Source: Alphaproteobacteria bacterium (GTDB taxonomy: Bacteria > Pseudomonadota > Alphaproteobacteria > Micavibrionales > Micavibrionaceae). Taken from it: a DNA stretch of 18,120 nt. Positions 1 to 8,900 of the stretch are shown piece after piece; positions within the stretch are counted from its first letter, which is position 1; each line of letters opens with the position of its first letter. The notes beneath the pieces are model-generated. The model worked only from the letters and a program-made list of their open reading frames with translations, made no database searches and had not been told where the DNA came from. The DNA lies in assembly GCA_030432775.1 (NCBI GenBank), contig JAUILO010000036.1, forward strand, positions 1 to 18,120, in the 5' to 3' direction. A program made the translations under genes and the position numbers.

Positions 1-1699
1 TCTTTACATCAACAGGTTGCGGCGTTGCCACGGCTGTTTTTTCAGGCACAAGAACATTATGCCACTTATCAAGATCAACATCAGAAGCTTGCGCCGCGAT
101 CTTAACAGTGTTCTTACCCCCGTTTTCACTCAAATCATAGCGGCCAGATACGTTCATTGCACTATCCAGAACACGAATAGACGCGCTACCAATATCCACG
201 CTTGATGGCGTAACAACAGTGTTATTGAGTTCCAAAGATACCGGAGAACGTAAAACACTGCGGGCGATATCATTAGAGAATTTAGGCACAAACGCATCAA
301 CCACAACAATCGGTTCACGTGAGTTTACATTGCCTCTTAGCGTCAGTTTCGGATCAGCAAGCGTGACCGAGCCATTATTTGACGACACAGTTCGTGACGC
401 AAATTTCAAGAACATCTCGACATCAATATTTGTGTCACCTGGCAATGATGCTTTCAGCTCTGATTTAAAGGCAGAGCGATCCAAAGTGAAAGGAATCTTA
501 ATGCCATTATATGTTGTGCCCTTATATGTCGCACTGGCGATATTGATATCGAACTTGGCCGATATATCTTTTGGAAGCGTCAAAGTTTCCCGTAATAGTC
601 CTTTGCCTTGCTTGGCAGTCTTTGTCTTGGCGGCTTTGCCTTTTGCCGCGCCAGAAGCAAACTGTGTCATGAACTTATCAAGATCAACAGGTTTATCCGC
701 ACTAATGCCGCCTGTGAAATTCATAGCGCCCTTACCGTCAATGCCTTCGAGTAACATACTCACATTGAGCGGCATCTCCATAACACTCAGTGTCGCATTA
801 CTATATTGAACCTTAGAACCGTCATAGGTCACAATTCCTTTAGTTTCAATCGCCACGCCGGACATGCCCGCATCACCCGCCGTAAACGCCGATATGGTTT
901 TACCCAGATCTTTGGCGGCTATATGCGCCTCGCCCTGCAAATCAACGGAGGTGCTATCGGCAGCCTTTTCAAGCACACCTTTATAAGACATTGACGTTTG
1001 AAGTGCTTCTATACCTAAATCAAATTGAACCGGAATAGATTCAGCCATTTTATCAAGCCGTCCGGACTTGGTTGAAAAATCGACCTTGTTACCCTGATAC
1101 TGAAAATCACCTGACACAGTATATGGCCCGTAAACAGTGTCACCTTTCAGCGATACATTAATGCCGGATATTTCGTAAGATTGCTTTTTTGTATCATCAC
1201 TGTAACGGATCGTGCCGCCTTCGATAACGATTTCCTCAAGTGCAATTGAGTTCAAGGCATTCGAAGAAGAAGCGGTCTCGTCTTTCTTCTCCTCCCCTTT
1301 AGCAAATTTATCTTCAAGCTCTTTGGTCATCCATGACTGACCTCCCTGTGCATCAACATGGACATTAATTACAGGCTTAATCAGGCTGACGCGGCTTACT
1401 TCTACCTTACCGCTCAGAAGCGGCATAAGAGCAACATAAACAGATACCTTATCAAGTGAAGCTATCGTTTGCGCCGTAGACGGGCTGGCTACAGAGAATT
1501 TCTCGACAACCAGATGTGGCGCCGGAAGAATGGATAATTCTAGCGATCCATCGATCTTATAATCATGACCGGAAATATTTGAAAGCTGAGAGATGATTTG
1601 CGGTTTGTATTTATTCCAATCAATAAAGCTTGGTCCTACAACCAACGCGCCTACCAATAAAACAATTAAAATGACACTGATTTTTAAAAAGCGCTTCAC
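1..1699 (-). CDS. AsmA family protein, 3' end outside the window
   Basis: An open frame of 566 codons begins with GTG at 1699-1697 and stays open to the left edge, so the C-terminus is missing. The product starts MKRFLKISVILIVLLVGALV, a short basic stretch then one hydrophobic anchor, followed by the FIDWNKYKPQI segment and a region (ISGHDYKIDGSLELSILPAP, then LMPLLSGKVEVSRVSLIKP) typical of the N-terminal domain of AsmA proteins. These are inner-membrane-anchored periplasmic proteins linked to outer-membrane assembly and, in more recent work, to phospholipid transport. An acidic, Lys/Glu-rich insertion (FAKGEEKKDETASSSN) follows near residue 140. The start is supported by a GAGAGT stretch just upstream and by the anchor beginning at once; the nearer ATG at 1710 is followed by a stop after four codons. 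It is the last gene seen after the pha cluster on this strand, 109 nt beyond phaB. Family assignment is fairly sure; the exact role is not. Confidence 0.82.
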   Translation of the reverse strand, partial: MKRFLKISVILIVLLVGALVVGPSFIDWNKYKPQIISQLSNISGHDYKIDGSLELSILPAPHLVVEKFSVASPSTAQTIASLDKVSVYVALMPLLSGKVEVSRVSLIKPVINVHVDAQGGQSWMTKELEDKFAKGEEKKDETASSSNALNSIALEEIVIEGGTIRYSDDTKKQSYEISGINVSLKGDTVYGPYTVSGDFQYQGNKVDFSTKSGRLDKMAESIPVQFDLGIEALQTSMSYKGVLEKAADSTSVDLQGEAHIAAKDLGKTISAFTAGDAGMSGVAIETKGIVTYDGSKVQYSNATLSVMEMPLNVSMLLEGIDGKGAMNFTGGISADKPVDLDKFMTQFASGAAKGKAAKTKTAKQGKGLLRETLTLPKDISAKFDINIASATYKGTTYNGIKIPFTLDRSAFKSELKASLPGDTNIDVEMFLKFASRTVSSNNGSVTLADPKLTLRGNVNSREPIVVVDAFVPKFSNDIARSVLRSPVSLELNNTVVTPSSVDIGSASIRVLDSAMNVSGRYDLSENGGKNTVKIAAQASDVDLDKWHNVLVPEKTAVATPQPVDVK

Positions 1700-1738
1700 G
1701 ATACTCTCATTCTCTATATGTGGTGTTAATGTTTAATC

Positions 1739-1766
1739 TATATAGATCGCCTCACATAAGATACAA
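1739..1766 (-). promoter_or_regulatory. candidate promoter of the AsmA-family gene
   Basis: On the minus strand TTGTAT (1766-1761) and TATATA (1744-1739) are separated by 16 nt and lie about 40 nt before the GTG start. The -10 matches five of six consensus positions and the -35 only three. This suggests the AsmA-like gene may have its own promoter instead of relying on phaB read-through. It was found by eye only and the AT-rich context makes chance matches likely. Confidence 0.28.
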
Positions 1767-1808
1767 GCTGGCAATCTACGGTATTTAGAATATTCAACGT
1801 ACTGGCCA

Positions 1809-2534
1809 TTAAGCCATATATTGGCCGCCATTGGCCGAAATTGTCGAACCGGTAATAAATCCGGCTTTCTCCGAAGACAAAAATGCAACAAGCGCGGCAA
1901 TCTCGTCTGGCTGCCCCATCCGGGTAACAGGAATTTGTTTTACAATCATATCCAGAACGTCCTGATTCATATGCGCTGTCATATCTGTTTCAATATAGCC
2001 TGGACATATCGCATTCACCGTAATGCCTTTCGCCGCACCTTCAAGCGCCAAAGATTTTGTAAGACCAATCATACCGGCTTTGGCGGCTGCATAGTTCGTC
2101 TGGCCGAACTGGCCTTTTTGTCCATTAATAGAACTGATATTAATGATCCGGCCATATCCGCGCTCGCGCATATACGGGACAATCAAGCGGCACATATTAA
2201 ACGCAGAAGTCAGGTTGGTCTGTATGACAGCATCCCAGTTTTCCGGCGCCATTTTATGTAGCGCGCCATCACGGGTAATTCCCGCATTATTTACAAGCAC
2301 ATTAATCGGTCCAAGATCTTCTTCGATCGCTGTGATAATAGCTTCACACTGCGCAAAATTAGCGACATCGCCCTTATAAGCCTTTGCACCTGTATCATAT
2401 TCACATTGCTGTGCGGCTTCTTCATTCCCATGATAAATCGCGGCAACCTTATACCCTTCATCAGACAATGCTTTTGTTATTTCAAGACCAATACCACGCG
2501 TACCACCAGTAACTACCGCTACTCCCTTAGTCAT
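1809..2534 (-). CDS. phaB: acetoacetyl-CoA reductase (PhaB)
   Basis: This 241-residue short-chain dehydrogenase reduces acetoacetyl-CoA to (R)-3-hydroxybutyryl-CoA, normally with NADPH, the second step of PHB synthesis in the cytoplasm. Visible motifs are the Rossmann cofactor site TGGTRGIG (residues 9-16), NNAG (82-85), and the catalytic Ser135, Tyr148 and Lys152 in SSINGQKGQFGQTNYAAAK, a stretch characteristic of PhaB more than FabG. Length matches the family (about 240-247). A GAGGG ribosome site lies about 8 nt before the ATG. It follows phaA by 68 nt on the same strand, so the two are probably cotranscribed. FabG-like 3-oxoacyl-ACP reductases are close relatives, but the neighbouring thiolase and synthase make PhaB the better name. 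Confidence 0.93.
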   Translation of the reverse strand: MTKGVAVVTGGTRGIGLEITKALSDEGYKVAAIYHGNEEAAQQCEYDTGAKAYKGDVANFAQCEAIITAIEEDLGPINVLVNNAGITRDGALHKMAPENWDAVIQTNLTSAFNMCRLIVPYMRERGYGRIINISSINGQKGQFGQTNYAAAKAGMIGLTKSLALEGAAKGITVNAICPGYIETDMTAHMNQDVLDMIVKQIPVTRMGQPDEIAALVAFLSSEKAGFITGSTISANGGQYMA

Positions 2535-2602
2535 TTAAAAAACCCTCTTCATATACTTTAAATATAGTCACAATATTAATAGTAATTACGCGAATATAGT
2601 TG

Positions 2603-3826
2603 TTACCCAACTTGCCTTAAATCCATAGCGCTATCGCGCTCGACACACATGGCAATCCCCATGCCGCCGCCAATACATAATGTCGCAAGTCCCTTATGAA
2701 CACCACGGCGTGCCATTTCATGAAGTAATGTCACCAAAATGCGTGTTCCTGATGCACCAATCGGATGTCCCAATGCAATAGCGCCGCCATTTACATTGAC
2801 CTTATCCGCATCAAGGCCAAGCTCTTGCAATACAGAAAGCGCCTGCGCCGCGAATGCTTCGTTGGATTCGATCAGATCAAGATCGGAAATTGACCAGCCC
2901 GCCTTTTCAAGAGCCTTACGTGACGCTGGAATTGGGCCAGTACCCATAACAGACGGATCAACACCTGCTGTCGCCCATGATTTAATCGTCGCAAAAACGG
3001 GAAGTCCGCGTTTTTTTGCTTCGCTTGCACGCATAACAACCACAGCTGCTGCGCCATCGTTAATGCCTGAGGCATTACCTGCCGTCACAGTACCGTCCTT
3101 TTTGAATGCAGGGCGTAATTTACCAAGATCCTCCGCAGTGACACCGGCACGAGGAAACTCGTCATATTCCACAACTGTTTCACCTTTTCTGTGCTTCACA
3201 GTCACAGGGATAATTTCGTCCTTGAACTTGCCTTCGGAAATTGCCTGCTGTGCTTTCTGCTGTGATGAAGCGGCAAACTCGTCCTGCTTTTCTCTGGTGA
3301 TCTGGTATTTCTCTGCGATATTCTCCGCAGTGATGCCCATATGGTAATCATTAAACGCATCCCAAAGACCATCATTGATCATTGTGTCCTGCAATTGCGT
3401 ATTACCAAATTTAACGCCATCACGCATATGAATGTAATGCGGTGAACCACTCATAGATTCCTGACCACCCGCGACGACAATTAACGCATCATCATTGGCA
3501 ATACTTTGAAGGGCATTAGCAATAGAGCGCAATCCTGAACCACAAACCTGATTGATTGTGTAAGCCGTTCTATCGGCAGGTATCTGCGCCTTAACAGCAG
3601 CGATACGTGCTGGGTTTTGGCCACTACCGGCCGTAAGCACCTGCCCCATAACAACTTCGTCAACATCACTTGCCGCAACACCGGCATCACTCAAGACTTC
3701 ACGAATAATCAGCGAGCCAAGCTCATCTGCGGAAACACTACTTAATCCACCACCTAAATTACCGATAGGTGTTCTTTTAGCAGCAACAATAACAATTGGA
3801 TCATTTTGAGACTCATTCTGGGACAT
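2603..3826 (-). CDS. phaA: acetyl-CoA acetyltransferase (beta-ketothiolase, PhaA)
   Basis: This 407-residue biosynthetic thiolase condenses two acetyl-CoA into acetoacetyl-CoA, the entry step to PHB. The nucleophilic cysteine is Cys95 in NQVCGSGLRS; the other catalytic residues are His354 in ALGHPIGASG and Cys384 in LCIGGGMG, all intact. The protein is about 15 residues longer than the usual 390-394, because of a polar N-terminal extension (MSQNESQND) before IVIVAAKRTPIG. That start is the only ATG close to the conserved core and has an AAGGTAAGAG ribosome site. It lies between phaC (131 nt upstream) and phaB (68 nt downstream), all on the minus strand. Degradative FadA thiolases share the fold, but the context fixes the biosynthetic role. 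Confidence 0.94.
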   Translation of the reverse strand: MSQNESQNDPIVIVAAKRTPIGNLGGGLSSVSADELGSLIIREVLSDAGVAASDVDEVVMGQVLTAGSGQNPARIAAVKAQIPADRTAYTINQVCGSGLRSIANALQSIANDDALIVVAGGQESMSGSPHYIHMRDGVKFGNTQLQDTMINDGLWDAFNDYHMGITAENIAEKYQITREKQDEFAASSQQKAQQAISEGKFKDEIIPVTVKHRKGETVVEYDEFPRAGVTAEDLGKLRPAFKKDGTVTAGNASGINDGAAAVVVMRASEAKKRGLPVFATIKSWATAGVDPSVMGTGPIPASRKALEKAGWSISDLDLIESNEAFAAQALSVLQELGLDADKVNVNGGAIALGHPIGASGTRILVTLLHEMARRGVHKGLATLCIGGGMGIAMCVERDSAMDLRQVG

Positions 3827-3864
3827 GGCTCTTACCTTTTCATGATGAATTTGAATACCGATCT

Positions 3865-3888
3865 ATTATTATCATTACGATAAATAAT
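3865..3888. promoter_or_regulatory. AT-rich inverted repeat in the phaC-phaA gap
   Basis: ATTATTATC (3865-3873) and GATAAATAAT (3879-3888) form a nearly perfect inverted repeat around a 5-nt centre, 39 nt upstream of phaA. On the minus strand a weak promoter-like pair, TTGCAT then AATAAT 16 nt later, overlaps it. It may be a phaAB promoter or operator, or simply a weak stem. With no G+C pairs and no following T-run it is a poor intrinsic terminator. Confidence 0.25.
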
Positions 3889-3957
3889 GCAAGGGGGGTT
3901 ACACGTATAAAGCGCCTTTTATGTAAGGTTTTCGACCATACATTCACAGACTGGCAA

Positions 3958-5181
3958 TTAAGCGCTTTGCGCGGCCTTAATCATCCATTCCAGCATTGGT
4001 TTCCAGACCTGATCAAGCGAGCTATTCCCCGCGATCATTCCGATATGTCCCGTATCCGGAACAAGCATCTGCGCATCACATAACTTATCCAGTAAAATAC
4101 GTGAAGATCGATCAGGTACCAGACGATCTTTTGGCGAACAAACAATCAAAGACTTCGTCTTCACTTTAGAAACACGCACCACTTCCCCATTCACAACCCA
4201 CTGCCCCAACATCGGTTTATTATCGCGATACCAATCACATAAACATTGTTCAGCCAGTCTTTTTGGTAAATGCACCGGATCATTCAGCCAATCCTCAACC
4301 GCAACAAAAAGTTCGGCACGCTCACTATCCTGATCCATATCCTGAAAGCCAGAAAACTTGTCCGCCGCGCGGTCTGCATTGACGGCTGCAAAAACAGATT
4401 GAATCCATTCAGCCGGAAGATAGTTATTATTATTCATCATCTCCGACGCAATGGATAACCCGTTACATACGTTGCGCGTTAATGGCTGTTCACCGACATG
4501 GAAATCCCATGGTGACGCCAGCAATATAATACCGCTCAGCCGTTCGGAATTTTCCTGCACCGCGCCAAGAAGTAACGTGCCGCCCATACAATAACCAAGC
4601 GCAAAGACCGGCAGATCCGATTGTTCCAGCACAAATTCGATAACAGGCGTCAATCGCTCGGCCACCAGATCATCAACGCTTTTTAAATCGCCATCATCAA
4701 GCGGATTTCCCCAGTCCAGAAAATAAACATCAACACCTTGCGAGGACAACCACCGCGCAAGCGATCTTTGCGGCAATAAATCCAGAATATATGATTTATT
4801 GATCAACGAAGGGACAAGAATGATCGAGGCATGTGCCGCTGGCTTTTTCTGCGGCATATCATCAACCTCGCTATATGCTGCGCAATATCCAAGACTCACC
4901 TCACCCCTGCGCCAGAGCTCTTTAAACGGACGCATCTGACGTATATAAGGATGCGTTTGATACAGCTGTATTCCCTTAATCATATCCTGCAGCAATAAAT
5001 TATTCTCAGGCGCAGCCGAAGCATCAAGCCCCTTGGCAGCCATCGCCAGACCAAGATGAACAGGAAGCGGGCTGGGACCCGAACGCGGCGAGCACTTTGT
5101 TTTATCAGATAAAAAATGCTGCAGCATATAAGGTATGCCACGCCCATTATCTTTTTGATTACTGCCTTTATCGTTACTCAT
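3958..5181 (-). CDS. phaC: short class I-like poly(3-hydroxyalkanoate) synthase (PhaC)
   Basis: This alpha/beta-hydrolase-fold enzyme should polymerise (R)-3-hydroxybutyryl-CoA into PHB on granule surfaces. The lipase-like box is GYCMGGT with nucleophile Cys198; Asp352 (SPKDRLVP) and His379 (DTGHIGMIAG) complete the triad. FLDWGNP (155-160) and VEDWLNDPVHLP (295-306) are also PhaC-like. At 407 residues it is far shorter than ordinary class I or II synthases (about 560-600) because most of the N-terminal domain is absent. It is nearer the size of class III PhaC, but no PhaE partner is visible and the GYCxGGT box is class I style. A ribosome site AGGAAA precedes the ATG. It heads the phaC-phaA-phaB gene row and faces phaR across a 136-nt divergent gap. 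Polymerase activity is inferred from the triad and context; a PHA-related hydrolase is the alternative. Confidence 0.85.
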   Translation of the reverse strand: MSNDKGSNQKDNGRGIPYMLQHFLSDKTKCSPRSGPSPLPVHLGLAMAAKGLDASAAPENNLLLQDMIKGIQLYQTHPYIRQMRPFKELWRRGEVSLGYCAAYSEVDDMPQKKPAAHASIILVPSLINKSYILDLLPQRSLARWLSSQGVDVYFLDWGNPLDDGDLKSVDDLVAERLTPVIEFVLEQSDLPVFALGYCMGGTLLLGAVQENSERLSGIILLASPWDFHVGEQPLTRNVCNGLSIASEMMNNNNYLPAEWIQSVFAAVNADRAADKFSGFQDMDQDSERAELFVAVEDWLNDPVHLPKRLAEQCLCDWYRDNKPMLGQWVVNGEVVRVSKVKTKSLIVCSPKDRLVPDRSSRILLDKLCDAQMLVPDTGHIGMIAGNSSLDQVWKPMLEWMIKAAQSA

Positions 5182-5203
5182 ACTAGGGGTTTCCTGCTCT
5201 ATC

Positions 5204-5278
5204 TATTATGCACACTATGCCAGCACATATCTTTTTTCCAGCTTAACTCTTCCCGTACTGCAAAAATTGTGCATAATA
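5204..5278. promoter_or_regulatory. perfect 11-bp inverted repeat in the phaC/phaR divergent promoter region
   Basis: TATTATGCACA (5204-5214) is the exact reverse complement of TGTGCATAATA (5268-5278); the arms are 53 nt apart. The phaC start lies 23 nt beyond one arm and the phaR start 40 nt beyond the other, so each gene has one copy in the same orientation relative to its own start. Both copies contain a -10-like CATAAT reading toward the adjacent gene. A further TGC-CA-GCA dyad sits at 5218-5225. PhaR proteins are known to bind TGC/GCA-rich sites in pha promoters, so these are candidate PhaR operators; the binding itself is inferred. Confidence 0.5.
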
Positions 5279-5317
5279 ACATTATTCAAACAGCTAACAG
5301 ATATAGGATTATATGCA

Positions 5318-5806
5318 ATGGGCAGAACACGTAAAAAAGAAGGCGAGCCTACGGTTATCAAAAAATACGCTAACCGTCGTCTCTATGATACAGGCCGCAG
5401 TAGCTATGTTACTCTCGATGACCTATGTGAAATGGTTAAAGAAGGACATGACTTTGTTGTGTATGACGCAAAATCAGGCGAAGATCTTACGCGTCAGGTT
5501 TTAACTCAAATCATCGTTGATCAGGAAGCAAAAGGTGAAAATCTTTTACCTATTCCATTCCTGCGCCAGCTTATTGGTTTTTATGGTGATAATATTCAAG
5601 CCGTGGTTCCAAACTATCTTGAGAAAACGCTTGAAAACTTTGCCAAGCATCAAGAACAAATCCGTGAGCAAATGGACAAATCTTTCGAAGGTATCGGCAT
5701 TACAAATCCGGTTTCTGCATTCGAAGATCTGAACCGTAAGAACATCGAGATGTTCGAAAAAGCATTACAGGCATGGACAACATTCCCGACCAATAACGAC
5801 AGCTAA
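5318..5806 (+). CDS. phaR: polyhydroxyalkanoate synthesis repressor PhaR
   Basis: This 162-residue cytoplasmic regulator binds DNA near pha genes and is released when it binds nascent PHA granules, linking gene expression to polymer level. The N-terminal DNA-binding domain is recognisable from VIKKYANRRLYDT (residues 13-25) to about residue 72, followed by a PHB-accumulation domain with LLPIPFLRQLIGFYGDNIQAVVPNYLE. The C-terminal third is charged and probably helical. I chose the ATG at 5318 because AGGA lies 9 nt upstream and MGRTRKKEGEPTVIKKY is a typical PhaR start. The frame stays open upstream to a TTG at 5267, but that would add 17 non-conserved residues and overlap the inverted repeat. 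It is divergent from phaC and has its own terminator. Confidence 0.95.
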   Translation: MGRTRKKEGEPTVIKKYANRRLYDTGRSSYVTLDDLCEMVKEGHDFVVYDAKSGEDLTRQVLTQIIVDQEAKGENLLPIPFLRQLIGFYGDNIQAVVPNYLEKTLENFAKHQEQIREQMDKSFEGIGITNPVSAFEDLNRKNIEMFEKALQAWTTFPTNNDS

Positions 5807-5847
5807 AACTGTTTTAAATATTTATACTTTCAAATTATTGTACATAC

Positions 5848-5883
5848 AAAAAAGCACCGTTCAAATAGAAACGGTGCTTTTTT
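5848..5883 (+). terminator. intrinsic terminator after phaR, probably bidirectional
   Basis: AAAAAAGCACCGTT (5848-5861) pairs perfectly with AACGGTGCTTTTTT (5870-5883) around an 8-nt loop. The GC-containing core is flanked by six A on one side and six T on the other, so it can terminate phaR on the plus strand and the coiled-coil gene on the minus strand. It lies 42 nt past the phaR stop and 114 nt past the stop of the opposing gene. Confidence 0.92.
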
Positions 5884-5997
5884 GTAAGTTGAATAAGCCA
5901 TTAAATCAGTATGTATCTACTATCTCCAGCAAAGCTCCATCACACAGACAAAAGTTCACCGCAATAGATATTGTTAAATCTTATAAATGTCACCAAA

Positions 5998-8900
5998 TTA
6001 ACGGGAAGCAACTTTGCCCTGTAATACGCCTGAAGCAATACGGTCACGAATGTCCATTGCCTCATCCATATTCTCAAGTCCTGCCTCATGGGCAATCGCA
6101 GTGATCACACCGTTATGGTTATAGAACAATACAGAGCTGGACATATCCGCGCCATTACCGACACAAGCTACATCATATGAAGACACTTTCAAATCGCCCG
6201 CTTGCTGCTCTGAAACAGGAACCGAAGCAAAGTCACCATGGCATGCTGACTTTTTCTTCGCTAAATAGCTCTTAACCGCCTGACCATACTGAGACACATT
6301 GGTTAGAAGCTGTTGCTCTGAATTCCCATTAACTTGACCGGAACGCCATGCATATTCAGCCATCTGCGGACCACTGCCTTGCATAACCTGAACAGGGCTG
6401 GATAAGCTCACACCGTTACTTTGCAACAGCTGTGAAAACGATACTGGCGATGCAAATGATGTGCTTGCCGATGCAGCTACTGGCTGCGGAGCAACACTCC
6501 CGTGTGTAACAGCTGGCTGTGCGCCAATCGGAGCGCGCGCCACCCGTGATGGCACTGAGCCCGGACGAGAAACCGGCGCCGGTGTAATCGCAGCAGATCT
6601 GATCGGAGCAGCCACCGGTGCAGATGCACGGGCAACTGATGTACCGCGAACCTTAGATTCTAGCGCTGCAATTTGCTGTTCATATGTCTCGCGCTGTTTT
6701 CTGAGCGCCTCCCTTGCCGCAGCAAGATCTTTTTCAAGACTTATGAAACGAACAGTCTGTTCTTTCTTCGTCACTTCCGGGTCAAAAAGCTGGTATTCAA
6801 GAACCTTCTTCTCTTTCACACACTGAGATTTTGACTTCTCAAGTTGGTCTCCCAATCTTTTAATCTGTCTTTCGGCCTCATTATAACGAACAGTCGCTTT
6901 TTCAAATTCCCAATTACCCTGAGCCAAATCAACGCGCTGTGATTGTTTTGCGTCTTGAATGCTCTCAAGTTCGGCCGCAAGAGCATTACGCTCTTTTAAT
7001 ACAGCTTCAAGATCAGCCTCGATAGAACGGAAATCAATCATACTTTCAAGTGCATTTTCAGCAACTTCGGTATCAATACCGCTACTATCGGCTTCATCTT
7101 GCAATCTTTCGTTTTGTAAGCGCAAATCAGCCACTTGAAGTTTCAGCTCTTCGATAATCTTTTGCTGCTCGGACTTCATGGAAATCTGTAAATCTGACTT
7201 CTCTTGTTCTTTTTCCGCCAAAATTGCAGATTGTGAACGAATTGTATCCTCAAGCTCTGACTTACGGACATTAAAGTCTCTATCCATCGTCTGAATCATA
7301 TTCTGGGCCTGCATCAAATCATTGGAAACAGCTTTAACCTGTGCGGTCAGGGCAATAATCTGCGCCTCTTTTTCCGCCGCGCCGCTTTGCTGATCTGCAC
7401 TAGCAACAATCCTAGCATTCAGATCCGTGATCTGTGTTTTCAGATCTGCGATCTCGCTGTCTTTAGCCTGTACAGCTTGCTGCAGGCTTGAAAGCTCGGC
7501 ACTCATTTCCGCATCCGGCGCAGCAGCAACAGATTGATCATTGTCTGTTAATTTAGCCTGAAGTTCAGTAAGCTGTGCCTCCATAGTTGCAATATGCTCA
7601 TCCTTGGATTTTGCTTCTTCGCGCATTGTTTCAATTGTTTTTGCCATGCTTGCCACATGCGCACTTTGTGCTGCTGGATCATCTGAATTTTCCATGGCAC
7701 TAAGCTGTATCTGCTGTTCGCTCAAAGATTTCTGAAGCGACGCAACCTTCTCTTTATATAGAGCCAGGTCACGTTGCGCTTGTTCTAGCTCCGCAGAGCT
7801 TTGCGGAGCGGCATTCTCCGTGCCTGTGGCTAAAGGCTCGTTCTTTGCTGTTTTAGCAAGAATTTTACTCTTTGCCTGCCATAGCTCTTCTTCTTTTTTA
7901 GCGAGCTTTGCTTCAAGATCACTGATTTTCTTCTGATATACAGAATGCGCAGAGCCCTGCTCACTGGCAACAACAGTTCCCACCGCATTATTCGCCGCGC
8001 TCTCTGCTTCGCTTTCTGCCAATTGCAAGGCTTGATCTTTCATCTCTAATGTCGTGTTCAGAGAAGAAATCATCTGTTCTTTTTCTGCGACCATTGCTTT
8101 GGTTGCTGCTAGCTCGGCAGCAAGTGCGGATTGCTCTTGCTGGCTCTCTTCAACGCTCCTAACCGCAGCGCTGCTTTGATCCATTTGTGCCTTGGCAAGA
8201 AGCTGTGCCTGCTGTTGCATCTGTGTCTGGCTTGCCGCTAGTGCCGCTTCCAGTTCTGCAATACGGCTGCTTTCCTGTTTACCGGACGCGGCCAAAGCTG
8301 TTTCAAGCTCTGTAATACGAGCTTGCTGCTGTGACTGTGTCGCCGCCAGTGCGCTTTGAAGTTCGGCAATGCGCGCTTGCTGAGCTTTATCTGCCGTTGC
8401 AACCTGTTCGCTTTGCGCCTTTTGCGCAGCCATGGCCTGACGTAATTTAAGCAGTTCCTCGTCTCTGGTTGAAACGGCGAGTTCAAGTTCAGACAACCGA
8501 GACTCCAGCATTGATTTTTCATCTTCAAACTTTTTGCTGGCTGTAATATCAACTGGTGCCGCCACAGCATTAGCTGCCGCTTGCTTGGCTGTTGCCGCAG
8601 TTTTAGCAAGACCAACCACGCGTGTTTCAAGATCAGCAATCTGGGCTTTATATGATTGGTTTTCTTTTTTCAGACTTGCAAGTTCGGCAAGCTGCTCTGG
8701 CGATAGGCTCGCTTTTTCAGGAACAGTCTGCGCCGAAGTGAATTGTGAGGCTTGTGAAGAAATTCGTTTTTGCAGATCAGCATTTTGTTTTTCAAGTATC
8801 TCTACTTTTTCAACAAGCTCTGCTGTGCGGCTTCCACCACCTTCACGCATGAAACGGTCTTCGAACTCACGGCGCTCTGTTTCAAGCGCAGCGCGTAATT

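Noticed and set aside
219..809. 196-codon open frame on the plus strand
   Set aside because: It lies opposite the AsmA-family gene, which has a membrane anchor and recognisable family segments; the plus-strand peptide resembles no protein.
2739..3347. 202-codon open frame on the plus strand
   Set aside because: It is the antisense shadow of phaA, whose catalytic motifs are intact.
3958..5181. Class III PHA synthase (PhaC of a PhaC-PhaE pair)
   Set aside because: Size fits, but the active-site box is class I style and no PhaE-like gene is next to it.
5267..5317. Upstream TTG start for phaR
   Set aside because: It would begin inside the inverted repeat with no ribosome site, and the 17 extra residues are not PhaR-like; the ATG at 5318 has AGGA 9 nt upstream.
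8215..8376. Possible CRISPR-like array
   Set aside because: The units are contiguous with no spacers, diverged at DNA level, and encode in-frame coiled-coil repeats.
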